A stretch of 64,000 nucleotides of DNA, taken from positions 31,925,786-31,989,785 of the forward strand of contig QCXZ01000041.1 of the NCBI GenBank assembly GCA_025024175.1, written 5' to 3'. The DNA comes from Rhyzopertha dominica (Eukaryota > Arthropoda > Insecta > Coleoptera > Bostrichidae). The translations under genes and the position numbers were made by a program. Shown in pieces: positions 1-11,086 of the stretch. The stretch's first letter is position 1, and each line of letters opens with the position of its first letter. The notes below the pieces were generated by a model, which saw nothing but the letters and a program-made list of their open reading frames with translations, ran no database searches and was not told the DNA's origin.

Positions 1-1140
1 AACTAGCTTTTATATTTCTTTGCAAGCTTAGGCAACCAAGTTTACATGTTTGCTATGTCTCGTCTTGCAGGTTCGGTACGATGGTACGCAAGACAAAGCT
101 GCAACCTACCACATTTTCTACAGGTGTATGAAAATATAATTTATAACTAAAAAAATAGAAAATATTGAAAATGTATTTACTCTAGTAATAATTTGCTATA
201 AAATAAACTATAATGACGTTTATAACTTTTTTGTCAACGACTAAAAACATGCCATTAAGACTGGGATCCCGGTTAGAAAGGAAAGATCCATCCGAGATAA
301 CGATAGAAAGAACCACAATTATATTACCTATTTACTCGTAAAAGGTATCTTCACGCAAACTATTTTGTATGTGCAAATGAGTGGTGCAATAATCAAAATT
401 CGTAAAGGTTTAGGCCAAAAATTATCTGAAAGGTAGACCTCGCAATTAGCAATTATTTTAGCAAAGAATATTAAGTATTTTGTTTGAGAAATACATTAGG
501 CTCTAGATAAATCCTTTATCTTTCAGATAAGCATTCATTTATCCGTAAATATTCAGTAGTTTTTAGGTGGTGCTGTTGTGTAAAAATAGGTTGATCTCTT
601 TTTATCGTTAGCTTTAATATATCTTTCTCTCGAGGATTCCAGCATTAATAATAAATTTTTTAAATAAACGGTTCGCATTATCATTAATTATATAAGTATT
701 TAGTAAAATTTTCGTTAATTGTTATTAACTGTTTCCCAAGTCTTAATAAAATCTGTTATAATATGTACTATTGGGACGTAGAAGGTTTTAAATATTAAAT
801 ATTTTGAAGACATAAAATGCTATATTTCAAGGAGCGAGGATACCACGAGCCCCTCCAATTCGGAAGGCCATGTGCCGCTACTGGTTTAGAGATAACAACC
901 CACAATTTTTTAAAAAATATTCTTAAGTAGCGTCGTAAACAACTTTTATTGTCAATCTTCGGCCACCTTCAAATGAACCTTCAAGTTTTGCAGGAACATG
1001 AAAAAGAAAAACGCTTTCCGTACTTACTTCACAGTTCTTCATGACATTGAACTATCTTCACATGAACAGGAGTTATGATGTTTTACACTGCATTTTTATG
1101 AAGTTTTATGGAAGCCAAACTTATGATGCAAGTTTGCTCT
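1..1140. other. AT-rich intergenic or intronic DNA
   Basis: I see no coding frame with recognisable similarity, no RNA gene and no clear repeat here. Base composition is strongly AT-rich with scattered ATTA and TTAATTA words. Confidence 0.6.
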
Positions 1141-1570
1141 TGTAACAAGGCGTGCAGCGAGTAACTCAACCTCTAGCGGCATCTACCGGGACAAGGTTAT
1201 TAATTTGTGACCCCCGCTGAAAGTCGGCGCTCAATCCCCTACAAAATCCGCATTTCACGCGACACCCGGCCGAAACAAAAGCGATAGGTAATGAAAAATG
1301 CACGCGAAATAAGAATGTTAGAATTTGTCGGGCGCCGTTCGACCGCCACATTTTTATATGATGTTGAATTTCAGCGTGTCACGCGGATAATGGATGATGC
1401 CGCTGATGAATATCACTGTAAAATTATACAGCTTATTTTGGGTCGGCGTACCTTTTTGTTTGCGCTACGTAAACGTCTCATTCTTTGATGTTTCCGCCGC
1501 TGTTTACACGCCAAACATTTGCATTTGTTCGCGTTATAAAAGATGGTTTCACATCGCTCCTGTAATCAAT
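1141..1570. promoter_or_regulatory. GC-richer island, candidate conserved regulatory DNA
   Basis: This block is visibly richer in G, C and CpG than its flanks. It contains ATTAATTTG, GGTAATGAAAA and forkhead-like GTAAACG and TGTTTAC words. Short open frames on both strands resemble no protein family I know. I infer an old constrained non-coding element rather than a gene. The alternative is a chance composition shift. Confidence 0.22.
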
Positions 1571-2849
1571 TGTGACATCAGGAAAATTGACCCTAATTAT
1601 TATTAACTCAAGCTATTCCAAACACACCAGATTCGGCTCGCACGTTGCATTTTCTATTCACGGAAACATCTCGTCTGTTATGTTAATTCTGTAATCGGAA
1701 ATTTGTCGTATATTAAGGAAAATCACCTCCACTGCAAAACTATACAAAGCAATACATACATAAGTATAGTACCACTGCCATGAATTATATTTGCCTACTT
1801 ATTAGGTAACATACGTTTGAAAAAATGATTCAAATAAAACATTTAAAATAAGTATCGGAATCAGATGCGGATACAGCTTCTTATTTTTGAAAGTTGTTGT
1901 ACTTTCTTATGATCACTGCACTTTTTGCATTTATTTTACAATGCGTCGGTTCTTCCTTCCACTTTGAAACTGTTACGACTGAATATATTATAGCATCGTC
2001 TACAGAGTTGCATCGCAAAAACTAAAAAAAATAATGGAGATGTTCCACATGGTCTTTCAAAGCACCCAAAGTAAGTAACCTTAGCGTGGATCGTCGTCCA
2101 TCGACTCGCATCTTCGAAAGCATCTTATGCTACCGCTTCACACAAAGGATCTAAATCGTCCCGTATCGCACCACTATGAACCAATGACACCATCCGGTAT
2201 CGCGATACGGTATAGGACGTCAAATAGCGTATTCCCGTAACGCTAAACCAAAGAATATCAGTAAACAAGAATGGCCAGTGTTGCTAAATTTTGTGGAATG
2301 AGTTACAGCGCCATCTGTGAATGTTGTATGTGAACTACATTAATGAAACGACCAGCATATGTAGCCGATAAATCAGAAACTCCGAGTCATACAAATGTCA
2401 TTTATTTTGACGTTTATTTCTTGTCTTAATTTTAAAACCTGGTATCTACTTTGCCCACTATTTTACAGGAAATTAAGAAAACAATCTTTTTAATTTATGT
2501 AGGCATGTATAACATAGTTTTTTTATATTATGCTGATTTTGTATGCAATTGTGTACTTCATAAAAAGTTAAGTCAGAAAGGGTTACTTTAAATAATAACT
2601 AATAGGGTTGTTTTCTTCGTTACGTGTAAAATAGTGGCAAAGGAAATGCGAGGTTTTAAAAAAACTGAGAATTATTTGAATTTTCGTAAATGTAATTACC
2701 AGAAATAAGATTAAAAAACAATGTTTATCTTGCACCATTGTTTATTATTTATAGTATGGGAACTACTCTTCTATTTAGTATTTTCCACATACCACAAATG
2801 ATGCTCGAATGAATGTAAAGCTGCCAGACTGCACGTCCAAATTGTTTGT
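1571..2849. other. AT-rich DNA without recognised genes
   Basis: I recognise nothing coding. A short GCGCCATCTGTG word near 2310 recurs in related forms (TGGCGCC, CCATCT) near 36.5, 43.8 and 46.8 kb and may mark old interspersed repeats. Confidence 0.5.
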
Positions 2850-3120
2850 CCGTTTTACCTGTTCTTCGCACATAGCATCTTCTCTTGGGAAGTAGTGAAA
2901 TGTGATATTTATTTTTTTTTTTAATATTTATTCATATTCTTAATGGATCTACCTGTTTCGCCGATATATACGGCAACTCACAAATAAGGAATACTTTAAA
3001 TAAATTTAGAAGATAGGGGATTTTTTTTGTCGTTCAGAAATGGAGGAATCTGAAAGTTGTTTCTTAAGAATTTTGCCAATTCTGTCTAACACCTTGAACA
3101 TGGGGAAGTGAAACAGTCGA
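2850..3120 (-). pseudogene. Penelope-like element GIY-YIG endonuclease fragment
   Basis: On the minus strand, frame-shifted pieces fit the C-terminal part of a Penelope-like retroelement protein. From about 3118 downward one reads LPHVQGV, then in the next frame LDRIGKILKK, then in the first frame a TTFRF piece. VAVYIGETGRSI follows at about 2943-2980. The YIGETGRS block is the signature of the GIY-YIG nuclease domain that Penelope-like elements carry after their reverse transcriptase; it cuts DNA during integration. Several frame changes, an in-frame stop just before the YIG block and a poly-A-like interruption near 2910 show it is dead. No reverse transcriptase part is visible upstream on the same strand, so the copy is truncated. 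Confidence 0.6.
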
Positions 3121-3304
3121 TCTATAATCTAATCTAAGCATCCTAATAATCTGAACCGCGAAGACGGTTACCACCTCCCCATCATTTGGTACCCAATTGT
3201 CATACGGCTGTTCCCAATTTCACTCGTTTTCACACTCTTTCCTTCTTGGGATTTGGTTTATCTCGGACGTGTTTCTCTCGTTTAGTTTTATCATATTCCA
3301 TACT

Positions 3305-3450
3305 AGGGGTGCGCACTTTTGGCAATATATCGATAAAATTATCGATAAATCGATATATCGAATACCGATATATCGGTAATTTAAATTATCGATATTGTCG
3401 GATTATCGATATTATTGGATTATCGATATTATCGAATTATCGTTAATTCA
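3305..3450. repeat. TATCGAT-rich self-complementary block
   Basis: About 120 bp are built from variants of ATATCGATA and TTATCGAT, so both strands read almost the same and many alternative hairpins are possible. It directly follows TAGGGGTGCGCACTTTTGG, which resembles the terminal sequence of hAT transposons. No matching opposite terminus was found nearby, so a hAT origin is only a guess. Confidence 0.6.
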
Positions 3451-3460
3451 AACTCAAATT

Positions 3461-5540
3461 ATCTGAAAGTTCAATGATTCTATATTACCAATAATTCGAA
3501 TATAATATTAATGCTAGTAAAGTTTCTTAACCTTAGCATAAGGCTGTTACCCGAAAAGTAGCTAAAGTAGAACCCCCTAGCCCATGACCCTGGTACTTTT
3601 ATTAACATCAAATCAAAGGATTAGGAAGGATGACAGCTGGATTGCCAGATTTGGCTACTTGTCGCCAATTTGGGTACTTTTTTCTGATCCTTTGGCATAA
3701 TTTTTTTAACTGGGTGATTTGGGAAAAATAATAAATACGGATGATCTATTATTTGTCCATGCAGATTCATCTTGTTTAATTTAAAAAACGGGCTACAATC
3801 CATAATATATATGTACAAAACCTTTACCATAATAATAAAAATAAAATTAAGTACTAATTTCTAAAGATAAGCTGCCATTTTCAGTAAGTTAGATGCTAAA
3901 ACAGGTTTTAGATTTTCTAAAATTTTCGTGGTAACATGATAAGGATTTTCCCATATAGGTACATTTTAATAGTATCTACCCACTTCAGGTCTTATTCTAT
4001 TTGTATTGAGTAAACTAAAGGGTTATGCTGTAAGTTATCATACAAACATAATTACTTTAACTGCTATTACCAAACCAGTGTTTATAACATATCCCTGACC
4101 GTTTGGACCTGCTATGGTCGGCGGAGGGTTCTTTTTGTACTACATGTTTAAGTTCATGCCTCGCTTCGATGCGTAAGAGTACAGAGCTAGTGTTTTTTCT
4201 TTGGCATTTTACATATATTTTATGTATTTAAAGTAACTAATTTGTTACTTATTTAAAGCTGAATATTTACTCTTTGTTTTTATACTGGCTTGCTGAAGCT
4301 GTTAGCACGTAATTTTATTTACCCATATTTTTAAGTATTTGTCTTATTTTGTCTTGCCTGTCAAAATTGTTGCGCAAACCCGTGTACTAGTATTTTTTTA
4401 TTTAGGACTTCTTGGTTAAATTTTCAGTTTTCTTAATTTAATAATGGTCGCTGGTAGCCTATATGTAGGTAAGTGCAAAAAAATGTTATCGCGCTGAGTA
4501 TCTGAATTTTACTCTGTTGTAGGTATTGCACAAAACAATTTCAGTGTAGATACATAAAAGTTTGGTTCATGACATCAATTAGTTGTAATGAAAATTGGCA
4601 CCTAACTGAAATGAAACGCCACCTACAAGTGTGAAAGCTCTGGAGGAACTTGTCGTCTAATTAATCCGCGACAGGATGTCTCGGGTGATAAAGCGTATCG
4701 TTCCAAATATATCTCCCTTAGTATTTACAAATTACATTGTTCAACGAATCGATGTGGGTCGGACAGACTGACGTTCATTTGCAGATTTCAGGCGGACTTC
4801 CGAGTAAGACGTTTCCGCTAGGCGGTGACGTGTACACCGCAGGGTCCTTGTGATGAAAACTTTAGCAGCACTGGTGGGCGGGAACATAAGTTCGATGATC
4901 CACAATTAGATGATTATGTTATGCGGAAGGGTTTAATAGTTCAGTAAGGGTAAACTGTGGCGGCAAATTCTATAAACGATAGTTATCCACAAACACTTGA
5001 CTAGTTAGTTACCAAAGAGTTGCCTTATGGTGAACAAAAATTTGCAAGCACCTAACTGTCAATGCAAAGCGGTTGGTAAGAAGAATTTTATATAAATTTA
5101 TAATGTTAAGTTTGTAACTTCGACCTTTATAAGCTGTTTGTTAAAAATTCTTTAATTGATTCAGATGCCTTGACGTTCAATCATACTCTGATAAGTAGCG
5201 ACAAACAGGAATGAAGGCAGACGTAGTGGGGACAAAACTTTTAGCGAGACATTTAAATCATTGTCGCGCCCGCTATTATTCATGGTCGCATTGCAAGCTA
5301 GCGCGGCCCACCTATGCGGTTCACTCCCTTCAAATTGTGGATGAAGTTACATTCCTAAGGTGAGACTTCTTTCCTGGCGCACACTATACTAGCTCTTTAC
5401 ATTGTCCCAGAGCACCGCTTGTTTGGGCAATATCAGTTGCCGTGTTCTCCTTCTTCGACTGAATGGACGGTATTACATAGATACATAATCCAGAACCCTT
5501 TTACCTATCGGTGTCGGGTATAATTTATTTAATAACATGA
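3461..5540. other. Intergenic or intronic DNA, no recognised gene
   Basis: No frame matches a family I know. Two stretches, about 4600-4880 and 5215-5480, are less AT-rich and contain CpG, but show no other distinguishing mark. Confidence 0.5.
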
Positions 5541-5544
5541 TTTA

Positions 5545-5994
5545 AATTTTACTGTTTCTGCACAAAGTCTGCCCACTCTTTTTTACATTGCTAACTCTTC
5601 TGCTTCTTTCATGTCTTCCCTTTCTTATACAAAATCTTGCTAATAACATTGTTCCACGTTTGCTTCGATCTTCTTCTTCCTCTCATTTGTAAACATTTGG
5701 CTTGTCCTATTCTCTTTAGTTGATGCGAATTTTTTATACGTCTCATGTGTCTCATTGAGTTCACTGCGTATATCGACATTTCTTCTTTTATCTAGCTTCG
5801 TTATATCTAATACTCTTCTGTGCTGTCAGGGCTTGGATTGTACATTTTTCGCTCTGTGACAGAACCCAACTCTCACTTCCATACGTTAAAACTGCATGAT
5901 AAATTTTTGTAACAGAGGATATTCTTTCGTTAATTTCTAGCTCATTTTTTCCGGTTCCATCCAATTTGACGCCTAAGTGTTTATATGCATGCAC
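5545..5994 (-). pseudogene. LINE (RTE-like) reverse transcriptase C-terminal fragment
   Basis: The minus-strand frame begins with AYKHLGVKLDGTG, continues with LEINERISSVTKIYHAV and reaches LTYGSESWVL. This is the conserved post-catalytic part of RTE-type non-LTR reverse transcriptases, where the usual blocks are YLGV, a short arginine-rich helix and LTYGSEtW. After a frame change the tail reads MRRIKNSHQLKRIGQAKC, then RSKQTWNNVISKIL, then a KKEWADFV end. These match the usual thumb region and the C-terminal KTWK..W.DFV tail. The polymerase fingers and palm and the endonuclease are missing, so this is a 5'-truncated, frame-shifted copy, as target-primed reverse transcription commonly leaves. 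Confidence 0.75.
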
Positions 5995-6089
5995 TAGCTA
6001 TTTTACTTGTCCTTCAACTATGATGTTCGTCGTTATGTTATTTACTGTATTATGGTATTAATAAAGTACAAAAGAGAATCCAACGGATT

Positions 6090-6665
6090 TGCTATCCAGA
6101 GGCCTTCAACTAAACTCCTTCCGAATTCTATGCTTCTTCCTCTAAATACCCGCCGTCTGAATTTACTATTAAGGAAGTTTCAGAATTAAGAAGCTCAAAA
6201 CTTGTCTTTTCCATTTGAATGATTCTCTAAATTTAATCAAATTTAGCGTGTTATGGCTTTCTGCCTTTGTTTCATAACTAACTCAAAAATACCAAAATGT
6301 CAATTGGTAGGTCATTTAACTGTATCTGAATTAAATGAAGGTGTATACAGAGTGCTCAGATTTGTTAAGGCTAAAGACTGAAATTCTTCCAAAGAATGAT
6401 TTTTAGATTTGAAGAATTCGTTATCAAGTTTAACACCATTTCTTGATCAAGATGGGCTGTTCATAGTAGGAGGTAGATTGGTAGATTAAATAATTCTACT
6501 TTAAAATTTGACAACAAACATCCATCACAGTGAAGTGGTAAACTTTACTTACTTGAGAATTTGTATCCCCAAATTTATCACATTTCGCTGGATAGTGGAA
6601 TTCCAGGATTAAAGCTGTTAAATTTCACTTAAAACGTGTATTACAAAAAACTACCTACGACAAAT
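6090..6665 (+). pseudogene. BEL/Pao LTR-retrotransposon pol fragment
   Basis: Plus-strand pieces align by eye with the region of BEL/Pao Pol between RNase H and integrase. TIKEVSELRSSK lies near 6160. RVMAFCLCFITN lies near 6250, where the family has RV.AYCLRF..N. LTVSELNEGVYRV starts near 6318. SLTPFLDQDGLFIVGGRL ends near 6480, where the family has FLDe.G.irVGGRL; this is the clearest block. A weaker HP..H-like stretch follows to about 6660. At least two frame changes and four in-frame stops make it non-functional. No LTRs or integrase core were found, and it ends where the next repeat begins. Confidence 0.75.
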
Positions 6666-6679
6666 TATACACTAATTAG

Positions 6680-7600
6680 CGGCTTTGCTCGCGTACAGGG
6701 AGGTCGTATACACCAAATACAAAAAACGGAAATAAACACCTAAATGTTTAAATATTACTACAAAATCAACGAAAAGCCCATACTCATCCCGTTTTCACAC
6801 CCTCGAGGGATGTATTTAAAAAAACAGTGACCAGAACATATATGTGTTACTTTTTTACCAAAGACCTGAACATAAAGCTTCGTGGCTACTTATTGTTATA
6901 ACTTTAGAAATCAAGGAAATCACGAAATTTCGTCCCCCTTTTCATACTTTTAGGGGTGGAATTTTCAAAACAGTTAAATACGTAATTTATATTAATTAAT
7001 TAATTCAACTTTAAAAAATATTATCCCATATTTCACTTCTTCAAACGTAGTATTAAAAAACGTACTCTTATTGTTTTCTAATCAATAGCTGAAATAATAA
7101 AGTTACATGCTTTTAACTTAAAAAAATGACACAAGTCCCATAAAAATTTTCACCCCTGAGATTCAAACGATGGAACACTTGTTTATTTATTTTTAATCAA
7201 AAGCCTAAAAATAAAGTTTCATGCATCAAGCTTCAAAAATGGCGGATCCCCTAAAGGGGTGAACCTTTAGGGTGGGATTTATAAAAACGTTGGAATACAA
7301 CTTTATTTGAGTCTAATCAAACCCCAGAAATAAAGTTTCGTGCTTCCAGCTTCAAAAGTGAGGGGCCAAACTTACATCCCCTATTTCATCCCCTTAAGGG
7401 TGAAACTCATACAAGCAAATATGCATGTATTAATTTCTAATCGTAAGCATAAGAATAAAGTTTTATGCTCCTAGCTTTAAAAATAACGGAGTTCCATACA
7501 AACTTTCATCCCCTATTTCAACCCTTAAGGGTGGAATTCACAAAAACACTGGAACACTCATTCATTTATTTATAATCAAAACTAACATAAGAAAATATCC
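6680..7600 (+). repeat. Degenerate minisatellite, about 120-bp period
   Basis: A block resembling AATAAAGTTTCATGCTTC, then AGCTTCAAAAATGGCGG, then CATCCCCTATTTCA and CCCTTAAGGGTGGAATT recurs. The AATAAAGTT anchor falls near 7093, 7209, 7329 and 7450, with a weaker copy near 6871, giving steps of about 116-121 bp. Copies are strongly diverged. The repeat opens with AGCGGCTTTGCTCGCG near 6681. Each period carries a short CCCTTAAGGG-type palindrome. No coding role is apparent. It abuts the BEL/Pao remnant. Confidence 0.7.
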
Positions 7601-7639
7601 CTTTTACAGAGGTTGAAGGCTTTATTATTGCAATTTGCG

Positions 7640-7900
7640 ATTCAGGTCGATATTATTGTTCCCACTCGCAGCAACGAAAGATACATCATAATGAACCCTA
7701 AAATCTTGGATGTGTGCAGACTATGCAATTTGCCCAATGAAACGATTCAGAGCACACAACAGCAGAGTGTCCGTATCTATCCAATTTGGCATAATCAATA
7801 ATGGTCCACCATCTTATAGATACTCATCATCGGTTATTCTGAAGTTATATGATATCACGCTTTGATGGCAACCATATGTATTAATGTCATCATAGCAAAC
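7640..7900 (+). pseudogene. Non-LTR retrotransposon C-terminal fragment
   Basis: The frame from about 7613 to 7801 contains RYIIMNPKILDVCRLCNLP followed by NETIQS. This resembles the zinc-knuckle-like C-terminus of some LINE reverse transcriptases, usually CR.C...ETIqHI followed by a histidine-rich stretch. A WHNQ near the end may stand for the usual RHNqv block. Beyond the stop, another frame gives SYRYSSSVILKLYDI, like the PYYrY..p.VLE...yKLYWD tail. The QHI histidine is lost and stops interrupt the tail. Only the last part of the protein is present. Assignment rests on a short motif, so other origins cannot be excluded. Confidence 0.5.
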
Positions 7901-8078
7901 AGCCTTATAACTGAAAAGTGCTACGCTTTGTGTTTTTGTAAAGTTGTGAGTTCTTTTTGCCCTTTTTAAAGATTATTATTAGTGTTTTTTTTTTAAACGA
8001 AAGTGCCTGTTACGCGCCTTGTGCTTGGCTTAGGAGTCAGTCACAGAGATAACGTATGGATCGCTGCAATTAAGAGAG

Positions 8079-9150
8079 TAGAGGTGTGCAGTTCATGAAC
8101 GAACGAACGATGTGTACTATTCAGTTGCGCTACATTGAACTATCTAGTTTGTCAGAATAAAATAAACCAGTTCATTTTGAACGCTGCAAGAGACTTGTAT
8201 GATACTGGACTGAAACAGATACGCAGTTCGGATTGAACGATTGAGTAACCGCGAGCGATCTTTGGGAAAGAAGAACGAGCGAATATGATTCTTTTCCTGA
8301 ACGGACACGCGAACCACGATGTACGGCCAGCTGAATTACGTATTCGTAATGTCTAACGTACAATGGCGTCGCAGTCTCGCAGTCCCTGTTTCGCTGTCTG
8401 GCATTTTTATATAACATTTTGTTGCAAACTAAAATGGAATAAAACAGTAATATACCAGATATGTAATTATTATATCAATACGTAAATATTGCTGGTACTT
8501 TTGAAATGGCCTTAAGCATTTCAGTAATAGGTACCATGAGAAGTTAAAGTAGGTAGTACAATTACATAATATACAAAAACAATGTTAAATTTGATAAATA
8601 TTAGGGGACATAATAAGTTATTTAATTTTTATAAAATAGGTAATTCTCATTGCAATTTACAATTTAATATTTACGAATGAATAATTATTGGTGTGCCATT
8701 GATAACTAACAAACATAAAAGTCTCGCTCGCTTGCACAGCGGTTATCTATTTGTCTTTAACAACAACTATGTTGATTGCAGTTGTATTATTATGTATTAG
8801 TCGAGTTATTAATTATCATGTTATTTACAAATCTGAATATATTTCATAACGCCAGTTTCATTAACAGTTAAAGTACCTACTACATTTCATAACTCAAATA
8901 CACACGACATGTGTAGCTATCATAGAACTAAACGGCAATCAGCATTTGTATATTATATGACACAAGTTTGCAAGTACATAATATGTACTAATATGTAATG
9001 TAATATGTATAAATTATATCAACTGCAAGACTACGAATTACGATTTGAGAAGCGTCCAGCGAATTCGAACTATAGTTCATTTTGAACGATAAAATTGAAC
9101 TAATTCAGCATGAACTATTCACCAAAATGAACTAGAGTGCCCATCTTTAA
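8079..9150. mobile_element. Possible non-autonomous hAT-like element
   Basis: The left end TAGAGGTGTGCAGTTCATG and the reverse complement of the right end, TAAAGATGGGCACTCTAG, resemble the TAGAGATGGGC termini common in hAT transposons. Both ends are followed by subterminal GTTCATTTTGAAC and TGAACGAACG words, the kind of repeated motif a hAT transposase binds. Between them is about 1 kb of AT-rich DNA with no transposase. I could not find an 8-bp target-site duplication, so the boundaries are uncertain and the call is tentative. Confidence 0.35.
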
Positions 9151-9640
9151 TATGCTCTCAGCCGGGGTCACGTGGTTTGGAATGCCTAATTGAGACAGAT
9201 TTATCAACACTGACAGAACTATAGATTACAACCGCCCCAATATAGTGGTATATGAAGATTATTATAATTCGATGTTGATTGCTTAATCGCAAGTAACCTG
9301 AAAAGACATAAAGAAAAATGAAAAAAACAAGGTCATGCAATAACAAGCGATAAAATAGATATAACCTTTTTTGACGAATAAGCATTCAGTTTGACAGCAT
9401 TTTAAACAAATATCAACACAAAAGATAAAATAAGGAACTAAATGTTGGTTAAAACAATACCCATAGAAATATCCGTAATTAGCATATCCTTCAAATCGAC
9501 CCCTTAAAATTTAAAAGACCTTGTGGTCAGCATGAACGTACGAGTACCAGCACCCATTCAAAAATGCCTAAATAGAAAACAACGCACGCACAAGCTGTGT
9601 CTGCGCTGAGACAGCTGCATCACCAACCATGAACTCCGCT
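9151..9640. other. No recognised feature
   Basis: AT-rich sequence. I see no motif, repeat or coding similarity. Confidence 0.5.
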
Positions 9641-9672
9641 CTGAAGATGCTTACCAAAGTAGTAGGCGAAAC
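9641..9672 (+). other. Hammerhead-like motif (Penelope-type)
   Basis: CTGAAGA at 9641-9647 is followed, after one extra base, by GCTTAC, a short loop and GTAGGC (six pairs including one G-U), then GAAAC at 9668-9672. CTGANGA, stem II and GAAA form the catalytic core order of hammerhead ribozymes, which are known in the terminal regions of Penelope-like retroelements. The unpaired base between CTGAAGA and the stem departs from the canonical core, so activity is doubtful. I found no reverse transcriptase beside it. Confidence 0.35.
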
Positions 9673-10861
9673 ATCACCGAAGAAGATTATCACTACCGTC
9701 GCCTTTATTAAAAGGGTGTTTGAACCAGGCTTAAATGTATATAAACATACTAGACGTCTACACTAATTTAGTTGGAAACCGTATCCACTTCAAGAGTCGG
9801 TCTCGTGTCCAGGTTTCTTGATTAAGCAAACGTACTTATCAGCAGTGTGTGTGTAATTGTACACCATCAGCAAGTTTGAATTTACCGAGAACGAGCTTTC
9901 ATTGTCTGCATTTCGTGGATTTGGGACAATCGGCTACTGTGAAGTACCTTTTATCCAACTTCGAGCGGGCACTACATTGGTTATCCGGATCGGCTTGTGG
10001 CACAATGCAATTATCCTGTTTTGGTCGGTAATGAATTTCCAATCCTGCGCCAATGTGTCATGAAATTGTAATCTTAAGTCGTCCGGCGGCGTGAACTCAC
10101 CGGCTTTACCGTAGCTTCGGATGAAATATTGGTAAAGTTTGCTGGACAGGAGTGCTGGGGGGAGGGAAAGGAGGGTGAGAAACATCTGGGATGGTTGGGG
10201 GAGCTTTCGACGGCTGGAGAGAACTAGACGACCAATCCCAAGCGCAATGCATCTACGTCTCACACAAAACGGGCGCAAATAAATATTCTTTATGTTTGAG
10301 TGTTTCGTTGCCGAGTTTAGGGGTGGCTATGCATTCACTTTCAAATGATTTTCCTTGGATGTCTAATGATATACTGTTACCAACGCTTTTAAACCATCCA
10401 TACCAACTAATGCTTATAGACCATAACACTACATTTTACTCTATATATAAACATATATAATAGAATAGTTTATGCATTACATAGAATGACAAACAACATA
10501 CACATGCTTTAGGCGGAACTAAAAGCCGCAACCCGTGTATCCAGAGGAAGGCATACTACACTCCGGCTAAATAGGTTATTAACGTTCCGCTACCCCCCTT
10601 GCTAAATATTAAAAAAAGGAATGTTCAACAGCTATAACAACAACGAATTTGGATGATAATTAGATACACAGTTACTATTTTGGCATTCCAGTAAGAGAAG
10701 TATTGGGTAGCCGGGAATACTGATGGCGTCAGCTGTTCGTTTGAGGTAATACTAGTGTTTGAATTGATGGCGGGAATCCGCTATTTAGATTATACCAACA
10801 CAATAATTACAACGCACACGTTAACGTAATATACAAGAATCATTTTGCGAGTTGAAATAAC
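9673..10861. other. No recognised gene
   Basis: A minus-strand frame of 114 codons (9934-10278) is open but resembles nothing I know. Its proline and basic-residue content comes from a locally less AT-rich patch at about 10080-10290. Confidence 0.45.
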
Positions 10862-11078
10862 CAGTGGCGTGCTCAGAAATCTTGGCGGGGGGATAAAGTT
10901 ACTACACGCCTGCAGAGGAGGGGGGTAAAGAGGAAAAAAAGTAAAACACAGAATTCAATGATTTCCGTTATTTAAAGCTACGAAGTAATTTTTGTTTTAA
11001 AAGCCTGCATTCCTCGTGGGTGTTGGAGGGAAGGGGGGGGGGAGATCTAACCCGGACCCCCTCATGGGCATGCTATTG
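10862..11078. mobile_element. 217-bp hAT-type MITE
   Basis: The element starts CAGTGGCGTGC. Its right end, reverse-complemented, reads CAATAGCATGC, so the terminal inverted repeat matches at 8 of 11 bases. The flanks GAAATAAC (10854-10861) and GAAATAGC (11079-11086) agree at 7 of 8 positions. An 8-bp target-site duplication is the hAT hallmark. Inside are long G and A runs and G-rich/C-rich subterminal stretches typical of CAGTGGCGT-type insect repeats. It has no coding capacity. An N follows at 11100. Confidence 0.6.
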
Positions 11079-11086
11079 GAAATAGC

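Noticed and set aside
9934..10278. 114-codon minus-strand frame
   Set aside because: No recognisable domain or splice context, and overlapping plus-strand frames exist in the same patch.
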